From positions 6,859 to 70,858 of the forward strand of contig JAYVSL010000034.1 of assembly GCA_043775355.1 (NCBI GenBank): a stretch of DNA of 64,000 nt. The letters run 5' to 3'. A program made the translations under genes and the position numbers. This stretch comes from BOG-1363 sp043775355 (lineage in GTDB: Bacteria > Planctomycetota > UBA11346). Below the pieces are notes generated by a model that worked only from the letters and a program-made list of their open reading frames with translations, was not told the DNA's origin and did not search any database. Shown here piece by piece: positions 41,331 through 50,890 of this stretch. Position 1 is the stretch's first letter. Each line of letters starts with the position of its first letter.

Positions 41331-41768
41331 ATGACACCCAACCCGTATATGCCTTCGACCACTTCTGAAGTGGTTGCCGCCGGGTTGATTCTGCGACGGG
41401 ATTTTCCAAAAGGTTTCCGCTGGTTGTTACTGCGGGCGACGAAACATGGCGAATGGGGATTTCCTAAAGGCCATCAAGATGCTGGTGAAAGTGCGATACA
41501 AACCGCGCTGCGTGAATGCGCCGAAGAATGTGGTATCGCTTTGTTGGCGATTGAGGGCAAGCCTTTGGAGGCGACGTATCGTCTGCCGAATGGTCGCTCC
41601 AAATCGGTGATTTATTATCCCGCTGTGACCGAACAGACGACGGTCGAATTATCGTCTGAGCATAGCGAATGCGCGTGGTTGAATGCGCGAGAGGTCATTG
41701 ATTGCTTGCCACACGCTAATCTGGTCCTGCTTTTTCGCGCGTATTTGCACGCACTTGATAAAGGTTGA
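41331..41768 (+). CDS. NUDIX hydrolase (diadenosine tetraphosphatase-like)
   Basis: The 145-residue enzyme has a full NUDIX box: GHQDAGE-x7-RECAEECGI. GEWGFPKGH just before it and WLNAREV after it suit bis(5'-nucleosyl)-tetraphosphatase-type members. ATG 41331 is used; the frame is open from a TTG at 41211 with a hydrophobic stretch (VALLHWLFTIA), so a longer form cannot be ruled out. Confidence 0.88.
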   Translation: MTPNPYMPSTTSEVVAAGLILRRDFPKGFRWLLLRATKHGEWGFPKGHQDAGESAIQTALRECAEECGIALLAIEGKPLEATYRLPNGRSKSVIYYPAVTEQTTVELSSEHSECAWLNAREVIDCLPHANLVLLFRAYLHALDKG

Positions 41769-41774
41769 AACGAT

Positions 41775-42620
41775 ATGGTCAGTCTGCTGTTTTACGAATC
41801 CGCTCAGGATTTTCCGGCCACCTCATTTGACGACATTGCGGGTGCGCTAGTCGGTCAGCCTGGGGTCGAACTTTCAGGAAATGACACCTATCTTTCTGGT
41901 CGTTGGCACGACACGGAAACCGGCGCCACGTGCCAAATCGATGTTGGGCATCCACCGATTGAGCAAGACCACATGCATCCGCCAAGGGCCTACGATGGTT
42001 GGCGCGAAGTCGGATTATCGGTGAATATTCCGCTCGCTGGGCCGCATTGGTTGTGCGTCGAAGCGCTGCAGTGGATTGAGCATTTACTCCGCCGTCTGCC
42101 GACGCTGCGCACGCTCGACACCGAAGACACGCGCCAAGATCAGGGCGAGGGCCCTGGCGGTTGGAGTCGCCCACGTGCGTTGGCCAACTGGGAAAAGTTG
42201 CACCACGTTCAGCATGAAGGCCGCACCGATCTGTGGCGCATGGCCCGTCTGTCGAGCGTGTGTTTGTGGCGATACCGCCGCGAGCGAGCGATGGGACGAT
42301 CGGCGATCACCGATCTGACCTGGCCCGATGCCTTGGTGTTGCTCGATCAAGACGCACGTTGCGCTCGAAGCGCGGTGCTGTGGCGCGATCCGACGCTGCC
42401 CATGGCCTTGCCCCCGGTTGAGCTGGTGGTGATTCCGCGCGGCAACGGCAGTGGCGTGATTGAGGCCGGACTGTTGTCGGCGCTGGGTGGCGATCCGCTG
42501 CCTTTTGCGCAAGCCCAACGGTTGCTGCCGAATGAGAAAACCGCGCATTTATACGCTCAAACACCGCTGATTGCAGCGGCCCGCTACAAGGCGTTGGGAG
42601 ACTTTGACTGGAGCGATTGA
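41775..42620 (+). CDS. Protein of unknown function
   Basis: The 281-residue soluble protein starts MVSLLFYESAQDFPATSFDD six bases after the NUDIX stop, so the two are probably co-transcribed. It has several Trp- and Pro-rich segments (GPGGWSRPRALANWEKLHHV) and ends FDWSD. No domain recognised. Confidence 0.75.
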   Translation: MVSLLFYESAQDFPATSFDDIAGALVGQPGVELSGNDTYLSGRWHDTETGATCQIDVGHPPIEQDHMHPPRAYDGWREVGLSVNIPLAGPHWLCVEALQWIEHLLRRLPTLRTLDTEDTRQDQGEGPGGWSRPRALANWEKLHHVQHEGRTDLWRMARLSSVCLWRYRRERAMGRSAITDLTWPDALVLLDQDARCARSAVLWRDPTLPMALPPVELVVIPRGNGSGVIEAGLLSALGGDPLPFAQAQRLLPNEKTAHLYAQTPLIAAARYKALGDFDWSD

Positions 42621-42802
42621 AGCGGACGTGAGGCGCGAGCAGCGACGACGACGCAACTGAAACGTCCGTCAGCTCAAAAAACAATTCACGATCGCGGGTC
42701 TTTTGCCGCATCTTTTCCCGATACCGCAAACCGCACACTGTCCGCTGAGCCTTCGGCGACAGGCTTGCAAGACCTCCGTATCGCTTCGACAGTGCGCCCA
42801 CA

Positions 42803-44230
42803 ATGACCGCGACCTTCGTCTGTCCGTACTGCTCCGCCTCGTATCCGCGCAAGCCCGTGTTGGTCGGCCGCGCCGTCCGTTGCACCACCTGTAAAAACGC
42901 TTTCCGTTTACGCGAAGACGGCATTGCTGATAAAATTGAAATGCCGGAAGCCACACCGGCGTCAGCGCCAGCGCAACCGCCAGCGCAACCGCCAGCAGCG
43001 CCAATTCAATCGCCAGCGCCGATCATCGCTTCCGTCCCTAAAGAATCGCGCGAGTCGGTCGCTCCAGCCGCGCTGTCGGCGCCACTGGCACAGCCTGCGC
43101 CGCCCAAACCGAAACTGCCTTCGACTGGCTGGGGTTTGGATCTGGATGTCGATGTTGATCAACCGGCTCATGCCACAGGTCCTGCCGCAGCGAATGCTCC
43201 AACGCCACTGCCAATTCGGCAGCCGCCTGCGGCAATCAAATCACCCGCAGGCGGCACCTCGTCGGTGCGCAAGTCCGAGCGCATGACCACGCAACAAATG
43301 GAAGCTCGCCGAGCGATGGCGGCCACGCTCGCGACCTCAATGTCGGAAGCATTAAAAAGCGAAGCGGTGAAACGCGAAGTGCAGGTCGAAAAAGCAAAAG
43401 TAAAAGCCGAAGGTCAAGTCGGAAAAATTGGTCCGGCGGTACTGACGAATCAAGGCGTCGAAGAAGCAAAAAGTCGTCGCACGCTGTGGCTTGGTTTGAT
43501 CGGCGCACTTATCATTGGGTCAGGTTTATATTGGTTAATATTCACCAGTTCACCACAACGCGCTGCGCTTGAAGTCTATACTGCTGAAGTCGATTCGGCA
43601 CGTGTCAGAGCCGGAAAACGCATATCGTCCATTCAAGAACGCGCTTGGTTGATCGGTTTGCCACCCGCAGACATCGGCGTGCCACCGATGGTCGACATGC
43701 GCGATGCACGCATTGGCGCAACCCGCACCATCACCTTAACCAAAGCAAAAGATCTTATCGTTTCCATCAAAGGACTGGTGCCGGTCGAACCCGGCCCGGT
43801 TTGGGTTCCGCCAGATCGCCTTGCTGCGGTCGAAGACCTGCGCCGTCCGGAACAAAAAGAGTCCACCTTCATCGCTGCCGTGCTGAAAAAAGAAAAGAAA
43901 GCGGTCAGCCATCCCGCGCTATTGGAAGCACTGGTGAAAACCGGCATGAGCGAAGAAGACGCCCGTATCGTTGATCTATTTCTGCGTGGTCACACCGATG
44001 CGAACGGCGGCAACACGATCGCTAAGCGTTGGCTCGACGGCGACGTTCCTAACACCCTGCAAATCACGCGCTTTATCGGAACCCGTGGTTCACTGCTCTT
44101 AGCTCGCGGAGCAACCTTCAAGACACAAGATGTTGAATACGAAGGCCGCATCGCACGTTTCGTCAGTCCGGGTTGGCCGTCAGAATGGAAAGTGCTGACT
44201 ATCGATACGAAGCTGAAGCCAAGGTTCTAA
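42803..44230 (+). CDS. Zinc-ribbon, single-span membrane protein
   Basis: The 475-residue protein has an N-terminal MJ0042-type zinc ribbon (FVCPYCSASYPRK and RCTTCKNAFRLRE), an Ala/Pro/Gln-rich cytoplasmic part up to ~225, one membrane span (TLWLGLIGALIIGSGLYWLIF) and a ~220-residue outer domain. Zinc-ribbon plus Pro-rich linker plus span is frequent in planctomycetes and deltaproteobacteria. Function unknown. Confidence 0.75.
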   Translation: MTATFVCPYCSASYPRKPVLVGRAVRCTTCKNAFRLREDGIADKIEMPEATPASAPAQPPAQPPAAPIQSPAPIIASVPKESRESVAPAALSAPLAQPAPPKPKLPSTGWGLDLDVDVDQPAHATGPAAANAPTPLPIRQPPAAIKSPAGGTSSVRKSERMTTQQMEARRAMAATLATSMSEALKSEAVKREVQVEKAKVKAEGQVGKIGPAVLTNQGVEEAKSRRTLWLGLIGALIIGSGLYWLIFTSSPQRAALEVYTAEVDSARVRAGKRISSIQERAWLIGLPPADIGVPPMVDMRDARIGATRTITLTKAKDLIVSIKGLVPVEPGPVWVPPDRLAAVEDLRRPEQKESTFIAAVLKKEKKAVSHPALLEALVKTGMSEEDARIVDLFLRGHTDANGGNTIAKRWLDGDVPNTLQITRFIGTRGSLLLARGATFKTQDVEYEGRIARFVSPGWPSEWKVLTIDTKLKPRF

Positions 44231-44457
44231 AGCTCCTATTTTCACGAAGTACGCCCTTTGCGGTAAAATGGTTTTAACTGCGTTTTCAAGGATTATACCG
44301 CTAAGCCGCAAAGAACGCTCAGGACTTCAATCAAAAAAAATCGGTTTGGTGTAACCCTTTATTTTAAATGAATCCGAATTCTTTGCTTTTCCTTTGCGTC
44401 TTCGCGTCTGTGTTGTGGAAGTTTGCCACCCTACTCAACGCCGTTTCCTTTAGCCTG
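44231..44457. other. Gene-free stretch with a degenerate inverted repeat
   Basis: About 230 bases hold no credible gene. GCTAAGCCGCAAAGAACGC (44300-44318) is roughly mirrored by CTTTGCGTCTTCGCG (44392-44406), the 'CGCAAAGACGCAAAG' type of repeat scattered in many genomes. An A8 run lies between them. Confidence 0.5.
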
Positions 44458-44650
44458 CGAGAGGGCCAACGGCCCGCTTTACGATAGCCCAGGGCAACGC
44501 CCTGGGACCGATCGCCATCCACAGATAAGCCCTGTAAGGGCGGCCCAATCGCCTCATTTTGGCCGCCCCTTCAGGGCTCAAGACTTCACTCGCCACCGAG
44601 ACCCAGGGCGTTGCCCTGGGCTGGTATGGACCGGGCCGTTGGCCCTCTCG
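44458..44650. repeat. Nested palindrome B (REP/BIME-like element)
   Basis: Three pairs of arms nest around one centre: CGAGAGGGCCAACGGCCCG (44458-44476) with its complement at 44632-44650, a perfect 21-base pair at 44486-44506 and 44602-44622 (core CCCAGGGCAACGCCCTGGG), and 19-base arms at 44527-44545 and 44561-44579. Each arm is itself a hairpin. It lies between two convergent genes and may also end their transcripts. Confidence 0.85.
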
Positions 44651-44681
44651 ATTTTGCAAAAGAAAAGGCGTTGACCCTGCT

Positions 44682-46628
44682 TTAGCCTTTTGCCGCCTGC
44701 ACCATGGGGCCAGCGACTGCGGTTGCCAAAAGTTCTTGTACGCGTTTGGCAAAACCAGCGGCGTCGTCGAGTTTGGTTCCTTCCGCTAAGATCGCCTGAT
44801 CACGCAGCACGGCGATGTAACCACCAAGCTTGGCGTTGCTCGCGTCGGCGTGGTGCAGCGCTTGCAATCGTTCGACCAGCGGATGACTGGCGTTGAGTTC
44901 TAACGCGCGTTTGCGCGATGGGACGGCTTGGCCCATGCGTCGCATCATTTCTTCCATCTGCGCTGGCATGCCGCTATCTTCTTCGACCAAACAGCACGGA
45001 CTATCGGTCAAACGGCTGGTAAGACGCACGTCGCCAACGCCTTCACCAAGCGCGGTTTTGCAGAAGCCGATAAATCCTTCGTAGGATTTCGATTTTTCCG
45101 CGAGCGCTTTCTTGTCGTCTTCGCTGGCCAAATCGGCAGCGCCATTGGCGACATTTACCAACGGACGCTTGTCGAACTCAGTCAAATGCGACACCACCCA
45201 TTCATCAACTGGTTCGGCGAAGAACAACACTTCCCAGCCTTTTTTGACAAACGCTTCCAAGTGCGGACTGGACTTTGCTGCTTCCAACGAACTGGCGTGC
45301 GAGAAGTAAATTTTCTCTTGGCCAGCAGGCATGCGCCGAACGTAGTCTTCAAGACCAGTAATGTCCGTCCGCGTTTCACCTTCGGCTGGCTTGCCCGTGG
45401 TCCAGGTCGAACGATAGCGCGCCAAGCGTGCCAAACGATCTTTGTTGTCTTGGTCGATGACTAATCCTTCGCGCAGCACTTGGCCGAAGGTGGTGTCGAT
45501 CGCGGTGAAAGCCGCCTTTTCTTTGTCGTCATTCGATGAGGCTAACTTCAACAAGTGATCCAGAATCTTTTTCACCAGCTGCTTGCGCAGTTTGGTAACG
45601 GTATCTTGCTGCTGTAAAATTTCTCGACTGACGTTCAGCGGCAGGTCATCGCTATCAACGATACCACGGACAAAACGCAGGTATTCTGGCAGCAGATCTT
45701 TGCAGTCGTCCATCACGAAGACGCGACGAACATACAAATGCAAACCTTTGCGATCGCGGTCAAAAAGATCCATCGGGCGTTGGCCCGGCACAAACAACAA
45801 CGCGGTGAAGGACATCGTGCCTTCAACCGTGAAGTGCAAACGCGTGGCTGGTTCATCCCACATGCGACACGCGGACTTATAGAACGCGTTGTACTGCTCG
45901 TCAGTGATGTCGTCTTTCGGGCGCGTCCACAGCGGCTGACCGGCATTGACTTGCTCTTGCTCGGCTTTCACGCCTTTTTTCTGGTCTTCTTCGCTGACAT
46001 ACTTGGGCAACTTGATCGGATACGTCACATAGTCGCTGTACTTCTTGATCAATTCGCGCAGACGCCAGTTCTCAGCAAAATCTTTCGCGTCGTCTTTTAA
46101 ATGCAGGGTGACGCTGGTGCCACGTTGAGCGCGCGAAATGGTTTCCGTGCTGAAGTTGCCATCGCCTGCGCTTTCCCAGCGCACGCCGGCGTCACTCGAC
46201 GCTGAAGCAGAACGACTTTCCACCACCACTTTGTCAGCGACCATGAAAGAGGCGTAGAAACCAACGCCAAACTGGCCAATCAAATTCGAATCCTTCGCCT
46301 GATCATTGCCGAGTTTTTGCAGGAAGGCTTTGGTGCCGGACTTGGCAATCGTTCCCAAGTGCTCGATGGCCTCAGCTTCGGTCAGGCCGACGCCGTTGTC
46401 GCTGATGGTCAGGGTTTTGGCTTCCGCATCAGCGGTGATTTCTACGCGCAGATCGCTGTCACCAGCCGATAACTCTGGCTTGGTCAGTGAGAGAAAGCGC
46501 AGCTTATCGCACGCATCCGAAGCGTTCGAAATCAGCTCACGCAGAAAGATGTCCCGCTCCGAATAGAGGCTGTGGATCATCAATTGCAGAAGTTGGGTGA
46601 CTTCGGTTTGGAAGACGTGCTGAGTCAT
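44682..46628 (-). CDS. htpG: HtpG (Hsp90 chaperone)
   Basis: The 648-residue chaperone starts with the N-terminal ATPase: FQTEVTQLLQLMIHSLYSERDIFLRELISNASDACDKLR, then SDNGVGLTEAEA and GQFGVGFYASFMVAD, the Bergerat-fold motifs. The middle domain (RDRKGLHLYVRRVFVMDDC; LPLNVSREILQQ) and C-terminal dimer domain follow. Slightly longer than E. coli HtpG. No CIRCE box is seen upstream. Confidence 0.97.
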   Translation of the reverse strand: MTQHVFQTEVTQLLQLMIHSLYSERDIFLRELISNASDACDKLRFLSLTKPELSAGDSDLRVEITADAEAKTLTISDNGVGLTEAEAIEHLGTIAKSGTKAFLQKLGNDQAKDSNLIGQFGVGFYASFMVADKVVVESRSASASSDAGVRWESAGDGNFSTETISRAQRGTSVTLHLKDDAKDFAENWRLRELIKKYSDYVTYPIKLPKYVSEEDQKKGVKAEQEQVNAGQPLWTRPKDDITDEQYNAFYKSACRMWDEPATRLHFTVEGTMSFTALLFVPGQRPMDLFDRDRKGLHLYVRRVFVMDDCKDLLPEYLRFVRGIVDSDDLPLNVSREILQQQDTVTKLRKQLVKKILDHLLKLASSNDDKEKAAFTAIDTTFGQVLREGLVIDQDNKDRLARLARYRSTWTTGKPAEGETRTDITGLEDYVRRMPAGQEKIYFSHASSLEAAKSSPHLEAFVKKGWEVLFFAEPVDEWVVSHLTEFDKRPLVNVANGAADLASEDDKKALAEKSKSYEGFIGFCKTALGEGVGDVRLTSRLTDSPCCLVEEDSGMPAQMEEMMRRMGQAVPSRKRALELNASHPLVERLQALHHADASNAKLGGYIAVLRDQAILAEGTKLDDAAGFAKRVQELLATAVAGPMVQAAKG

Positions 46629-46868
46629 GAGTGGTCTCGCTTTGGTCAGTTTGGCTGGTTAGGACGGCACTAGTGCAACTGGGATGCCAGAGCTGTCAGC
46701 CCGGATTGGGTCAGGAAGACCCGAATTATGAGCTGTTTGGCAAACCAACGACGCGACCAGGAGCGCTCGATCCCCATAAAAAGGGACCGCCGACTTCTCA
46801 CGGTCCTCTCATAATGCGTTGATAGAAAGGCCATGGTGTGACCAACCAACCACGAAAGGATCCTACTC

Positions 46869-47210
46869 ATGCAGATATCCCACCTCGCCTTCATCGGCTG
46901 CCTTGCCCTCTCGCCCGCGCTCTGGTGCGAAGACGAAGGCAAAGCGATCACCCTCGACCAATTGCCCGCTGCGGTCAAAGAGGCGGTCATCAAACAAGTC
47001 GCCAATGCCAAGATCAAAGAAATCGAAGAAGAGACCAAGGACGGCAAAACCGTTTATGAAGTCACTTTTGGCGACACCGAGGTCACTTTTGATGCGGCTG
47101 GCAAAGTGCTGAAATCTAAAGTTGAGAAAGAGGATGACGAGGACGACGATCAAGATGAAGATAAAGACGAGAAGAAAGAACATGGCCATAAGGACCATAA
47201 AGGAAAGTAA
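46869..47210 (+). CDS. Secreted PepSY-like protein with acidic/His-rich tail
   Basis: The 113-residue product has a short signal peptide (MQISHLAFIGCLALSPALW), a PepSY-like fold (LPAAVKEAVIKQVANAKIKEIEEETKDG; YEVTFGDTEVTFDAAGKVL) and a tail of Asp, Glu, Lys and His that could bind metal. AGGA is upstream. It stands 72 bases before a two-component system and may be its periplasmic sensor partner or target. Confidence 0.75.
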   Translation: MQISHLAFIGCLALSPALWCEDEGKAITLDQLPAAVKEAVIKQVANAKIKEIEEETKDGKTVYEVTFGDTEVTFDAAGKVLKSKVEKEDDEDDDQDEDKDEKKEHGHKDHKGK

Positions 47211-47225
47211 TGTGACCATCGCTGA

Positions 47226-47265
47226 CGACCGTCCGTTACACGTGTATGAACGACACGGACGGTCG
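47226..47265. promoter_or_regulatory. Perfect 11-base inverted repeat before the response regulator
   Basis: CGACCGTCCGT (47226-47236) pairs with ACGGACGGTCG (47255-47265) around an 18-base loop. It lies between the PepSY gene and the response regulator, with no T-run, so it may be an mRNA processing stem or a regulator site. Confidence 0.6.
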
Positions 47266-47282
47266 CCTGCATCTGACAAACC

Positions 47283-47963
47283 ATGCGCATATTGTTGATC
47301 GAAGATTATCTTCCCTTGCGTCGCAGTCTGGAACAAGGCTTGCGCGAGGCGGGATTTGCGGTGGATGCCAGTGGCGACGGCGAGGAAGGCTTATGGTACG
47401 CCACGACGAACCCATATGACGCTATTATTCTTGATCTCATGTTACCCAAAATCGATGGGCTGATGCTACTCAAACGCCTTCGTGCGGGCGGTAATCTGAC
47501 GCAAGTGTTAATTTTAACCGCACGTGACAGCGTGGAAGACCGCGTCCACGGCTTAGATGTGGGAGCGGATGATTATCTAGTTAAACCATTTGCCCTCGCC
47601 GAACTCTTTGCGCGTTTGCGCGTTTTAGTCCGGCGTGGATATACACGCAGCGAAACCGTTCTGCACATCGGCCCACTCTCTATCAACACCGCTGCGCGTC
47701 GAGTCACCATCGGTGACAACGTCATAACGCTGACCGCCCGCGAATATACACTCCTGGAACTCCTCGCTCGCCGCACCGGTGAATTGGTAACGCGCAATGA
47801 CATCGTCGAACATTGTTACGATTTCGCTGCTGAATCCGCCAGTAACGTCATCGATGTCTATATCGGTTATTTGCGCAAGAAGCTTGAAGCTGCGGGACAA
47901 CCGCGCCTTATTCATACGCGACGTGGGCAAGGCTATCTCTTGGCTTCTGAGCCAGAGCCATGA
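47283..47963 (+). CDS. OmpR-family response regulator
   Basis: The 226-residue protein has a receiver domain (phosphorylated Asp at D51 in AIILDLMLPKIDG; Lys in DDYLVKPFALAEL) and a C-terminal winged helix (LTAREYTLLELLARRTGELVTR; NVIDVYIGYLRKKL; RGQGYLL). It acts as a transcription factor with the next gene, whose start it overlaps by 4 bases. Similar to QseB/TctD types. Confidence 0.95.
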   Translation: MRILLIEDYLPLRRSLEQGLREAGFAVDASGDGEEGLWYATTNPYDAIILDLMLPKIDGLMLLKRLRAGGNLTQVLILTARDSVEDRVHGLDVGADDYLVKPFALAELFARLRVLVRRGYTRSETVLHIGPLSINTAARRVTIGDNVITLTAREYTLLELLARRTGELVTRNDIVEHCYDFAAESASNVIDVYIGYLRKKLEAAGQPRLIHTRRGQGYLLASEPEP

Positions 47964-49372
47964 TGCGATCACTGCGATCTCAATTACTGGTCGGAGCCAG
48001 CCTCGCTGCCTGCATGGTTTTATTGGGGTCGTCGTTACTCACCTGGACGCTGATCTCTTCTGCACTAAATGATGAATTTGATGTCACCGTGTTGGCGCAA
48101 TCTCGTGCCGTAGCGGGATTGGCGACCCGCGACGGCAAACGCTTACGCATCGTATATGATGCACAATTACTCCCTGAATATAGCCGTTTAGAAAAACCAG
48201 ATGCTTTCTGTTTCCGCGATCGACATGGTGCCGTCATTCTGCGCTCGCCGGGACTGATGGGAGAAGATTTACCCCAAGGAATTGGCACTCGGCAAAATCC
48301 CATGTTGGTAGACATTCGTCTCCCCGATGGACGACCGGCACGTGCCGCCATATTTTCGTTCACTCCACGACCAGCAGATGAAGACATCGTCACTCCTGCT
48401 GAAGGCCATGCACTTATGGTCGCCGTCGCACGGGACACCGTTGAACGCGATCATCGTCTCACGGTTTTAGGATGGATCCTTTTCACCACGATGCTGCTCG
48501 GAACGTTGGCGGCATTTATCATTATGTGGTGGCTCTCCGGGCGTTTACTGCGGCCTGTGCAGGCACTGGCTAGCCGCATTGGCGAGATCAGGCCTCAACA
48601 ATTATCCGAGCGGTTCTGCGATCTCCAGGTGCCACGCGAATTGACGCCAGTCATCGCTCGACTGAATGATTTGCTCGCGCGCTTGGAAGAAGCCTTCGCA
48701 CGTGAACGTGCTTTCACCGCTGACGCTGCACATGAACTCAGAACACCATTAGCCGGTCTACGCACCGCTCTTGAAGTGGCGGTGTCGCGCGATCGTTCCG
48801 CCACGGAATATCGCAATGTGCTGATGGATGGTCTGGAAATAAGCGGCCATCTCCAAGTACTGATCGACAATCTGCTTGCCATGGCACGCGTCGAAGCCGG
48901 TCACGTACGCGTCGAACGTGAACCGACTGATATTGCGGCGTTCATTCGGAATGTTTGGGGAAATCACGCCAAGGCGGCTCACGAGCGCCAACTACATAAC
49001 GAATTTTCTGATGAAAAAACTGGCGTCGTTGCCATTGATCGCGCAAAACTTCGCTTAGTGCTGACAAATGTATTCGACAATGCCGTATCCTACACGGATG
49101 TCGGCGGCGATCTCAGTATAGCTACCCGAATTTTCGGCCAACGACTGAGCATCTTCATCAGCAATAGCGGTTGCACGTTATCCAGCGACGCCAGCGCCAA
49201 GGTGTTTGATCGTTTTTGGCGCGGCGATTCTGCACATAGCGCTGTTGGAACTCATTGTGGTTTAGGCTTGGCCCTGTGCCGCTCATTGATGTCGCTCCAA
49301 GAAGGATCCATCAGCGCTACGATTCATGACGAGCGCTTCACCATTACGATCGATCTGCCTATTCACGGATAA
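47960..49372 (+). CDS. Membrane sensor histidine kinase
   Basis: The 470-residue kinase has two membrane spans (about 10-32 and 165-190) around a ~130-residue periplasmic sensor, a HAMP-like linker, H-box FTADAAHELRTPLAGLRTAL (His near 258), N-box LRLVLTNVFDNAVSYT and the ATP lid GTHCGLGLALCRSLM. In the G1 region the usual D-x-G is N-S-G (FISNSGCTLSS), which may weaken ATP binding. The signal is unknown. Confidence 0.93.
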   Translation: MMRSLRSQLLVGASLAACMVLLGSSLLTWTLISSALNDEFDVTVLAQSRAVAGLATRDGKRLRIVYDAQLLPEYSRLEKPDAFCFRDRHGAVILRSPGLMGEDLPQGIGTRQNPMLVDIRLPDGRPARAAIFSFTPRPADEDIVTPAEGHALMVAVARDTVERDHRLTVLGWILFTTMLLGTLAAFIIMWWLSGRLLRPVQALASRIGEIRPQQLSERFCDLQVPRELTPVIARLNDLLARLEEAFARERAFTADAAHELRTPLAGLRTALEVAVSRDRSATEYRNVLMDGLEISGHLQVLIDNLLAMARVEAGHVRVEREPTDIAAFIRNVWGNHAKAAHERQLHNEFSDEKTGVVAIDRAKLRLVLTNVFDNAVSYTDVGGDLSIATRIFGQRLSIFISNSGCTLSSDASAKVFDRFWRGDSAHSAVGTHCGLGLALCRSLMSLQEGSISATIHDERFTITIDLPIHG

Positions 49373-49402
49373 AACGCCGCTTGGTCTGCTACGCAAAAGA
49401 CC

Positions 49403-50209
49403 ATGCTGCGCGCCATGCTGCCTGCGCTCATCGACACTCACTGCCATCTCACGCATCCGCGTTTCAGCGCCGACGTCGATGCGGTTATTACACGGGCAAA
49501 GGAAGCCGGACTGACGCGGGTCATCACCATCGGCACCAGCATCATTGACGCCGAACACGGCTTAACGATCGCCGCGCGCCATCCTGGCTACGTCTTCTGT
49601 GCTGCCGGTCTTGATCCTTTTTCCTGTCATGCGGCGGGCGAACATTTCACCCAAGAACTGACGAAGCTTGAGCTCTTGCTCGCGACTAAAAAGTTCTGCG
49701 GCCTCGGTGAGATCGGTTTGGAATATCATCACCAGCTAGCGCCTCACGAGGTGCAAATTCGCCAGTTTGAAATTCAGCTCGACCTCGCCGTACGTCACGA
49801 TCTGCCCATCATCATTCACTCACGGGATGCACATCCAGATGTGTTGACCGTGCTTCGGCGTAACCCGAAAAATCGAGGCGTTATTCACAGCTTTACTGGT
49901 ACCGCTGACGATGCGCGCGCATTCCTTGACCTGGGATGGCACCTGAGTTTTAACGGCATGGTGACGTTCAAAACTAACGACGCTCTACGTGCCGCTGCAG
50001 CCATCGTGCCCAACGATCGTTTGTTGGTCGAAACCGATGCGCCGTATTTGGCTCCGGCACCGCATCGCGGAAAACGGTGTGAGCCTGGAATGGTGACGCA
50101 TTCCCTGCAATTAATCGCGGAAATACGTGGTCAACGAGTGGAAGACGTCGCTGCTTGGACTACGCGCAATGCAAATTTACTCTTCCGCCTGCCATCTTCG
50201 TTGAGCTGA
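49403..50209 (+). CDS. tatD: TatD-family metal-dependent hydrolase/DNase
   Basis: The 268-residue TIM-barrel enzyme carries LIDTHCHLTHPRF, GEIGLEYHH, PIIIHSRDAHPDV, GVIHSFTGT and LLVETDAPYLAPAPHRGKRCEP, the TatD metal sites. Starts at 49403 or 49415 are both possible. TatD proteins act on DNA ends or D-amino-acyl links. Confidence 0.93.
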   Translation: MLRAMLPALIDTHCHLTHPRFSADVDAVITRAKEAGLTRVITIGTSIIDAEHGLTIAARHPGYVFCAAGLDPFSCHAAGEHFTQELTKLELLLATKKFCGLGEIGLEYHHQLAPHEVQIRQFEIQLDLAVRHDLPIIIHSRDAHPDVLTVLRRNPKNRGVIHSFTGTADDARAFLDLGWHLSFNGMVTFKTNDALRAAAAIVPNDRLLVETDAPYLAPAPHRGKRCEPGMVTHSLQLIAEIRGQRVEDVAAWTTRNANLLFRLPSSLS

Positions 50210-50216
50210 CGCTGCC

Positions 50217-50732
50217 TCACGCTGGAGGAGCGCCTTCCCCAGCGTGGGGCACTACTGGTCGACGGTTTTTCCCAGATTCAAGGCGCACGGTTTCAATAGC
50301 GCTTTCGCTATCGTCATTACGCCGCAGCGAAACATTGGCGCTGAGTACTTTGAGATTACGCAGCAACGCTTCCATGCGAGAAATGCTCAGCGGCTTCACC
50401 AAGTAGCCGTCACACTGATTATGAAAGGATTGACGTACTGTATCGTAGTCGCCCATGGCGGTGGTCATGACAATTTTAGAGCCCCAACCATCTTGCAAGC
50501 CAGCTCGCCGTTCGAGTGTTCGGATGGCAGTTAGTGCCTGTTTGCCATCCATGACTGGCATCATGATGTCGAGAAAAATAACATCGTAGAGATCGCCATT
50601 GCCGAATGATTTGGTAACCAACTCGATGGCCTCTTTGCCCGTCAATGCGATGTCGCAATGACTGATTCTTTCCATCACTTTAATGATGAACTTGCGGCAG
50701 GTTTCATCATCATCGACTATCAAACAGCGCAT
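50217..50732 (-). CDS. Single-domain receiver protein (CheY-like)
   Basis: The 171-residue protein is a receiver domain (LIVDDDE; D55 in DVIFLDIMMPVMDG; T in MTTAMGD; K in GYLVKPLSISR) plus a short polar tail. No output domain follows. It is convergent with tatD and may serve a phosphorelay elsewhere. Confidence 0.9.
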   Translation of the reverse strand: MRCLIVDDDETCRKFIIKVMERISHCDIALTGKEAIELVTKSFGNGDLYDVIFLDIMMPVMDGKQALTAIRTLERRAGLQDGWGSKIVMTTAMGDYDTVRQSFHNQCDGYLVKPLSISRMEALLRNLKVLSANVSLRRNDDSESAIETVRLESGKNRRPVVPHAGEGAPPA

Positions 50733-50890
50733 GCAGAGTTTCCTCTTCGTTTAGAACTTGTCCGACGCTCAGACGTTCGTGTCCGAAAGCGCGGACAATC
50801 AGGTCATACTTACACTGAATTCCGCACATCGTCCACTGTCACCTTATAGAAATGTCCGGCTACTCTCACGGCCAAGGTAAACCCTTGTGA

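Noticed and set aside
44423..44789. Three short frames across palindrome B (both strands)
   Set aside because: They read the repeated hairpins (RATPW-type peptides) and are repeat-derived artefacts.
46629..46868. CIRCE or similar heat-shock operator before htpG
   Set aside because: No GCACTC-N9-GAGTGC-type repeat is present in the region upstream of htpG.
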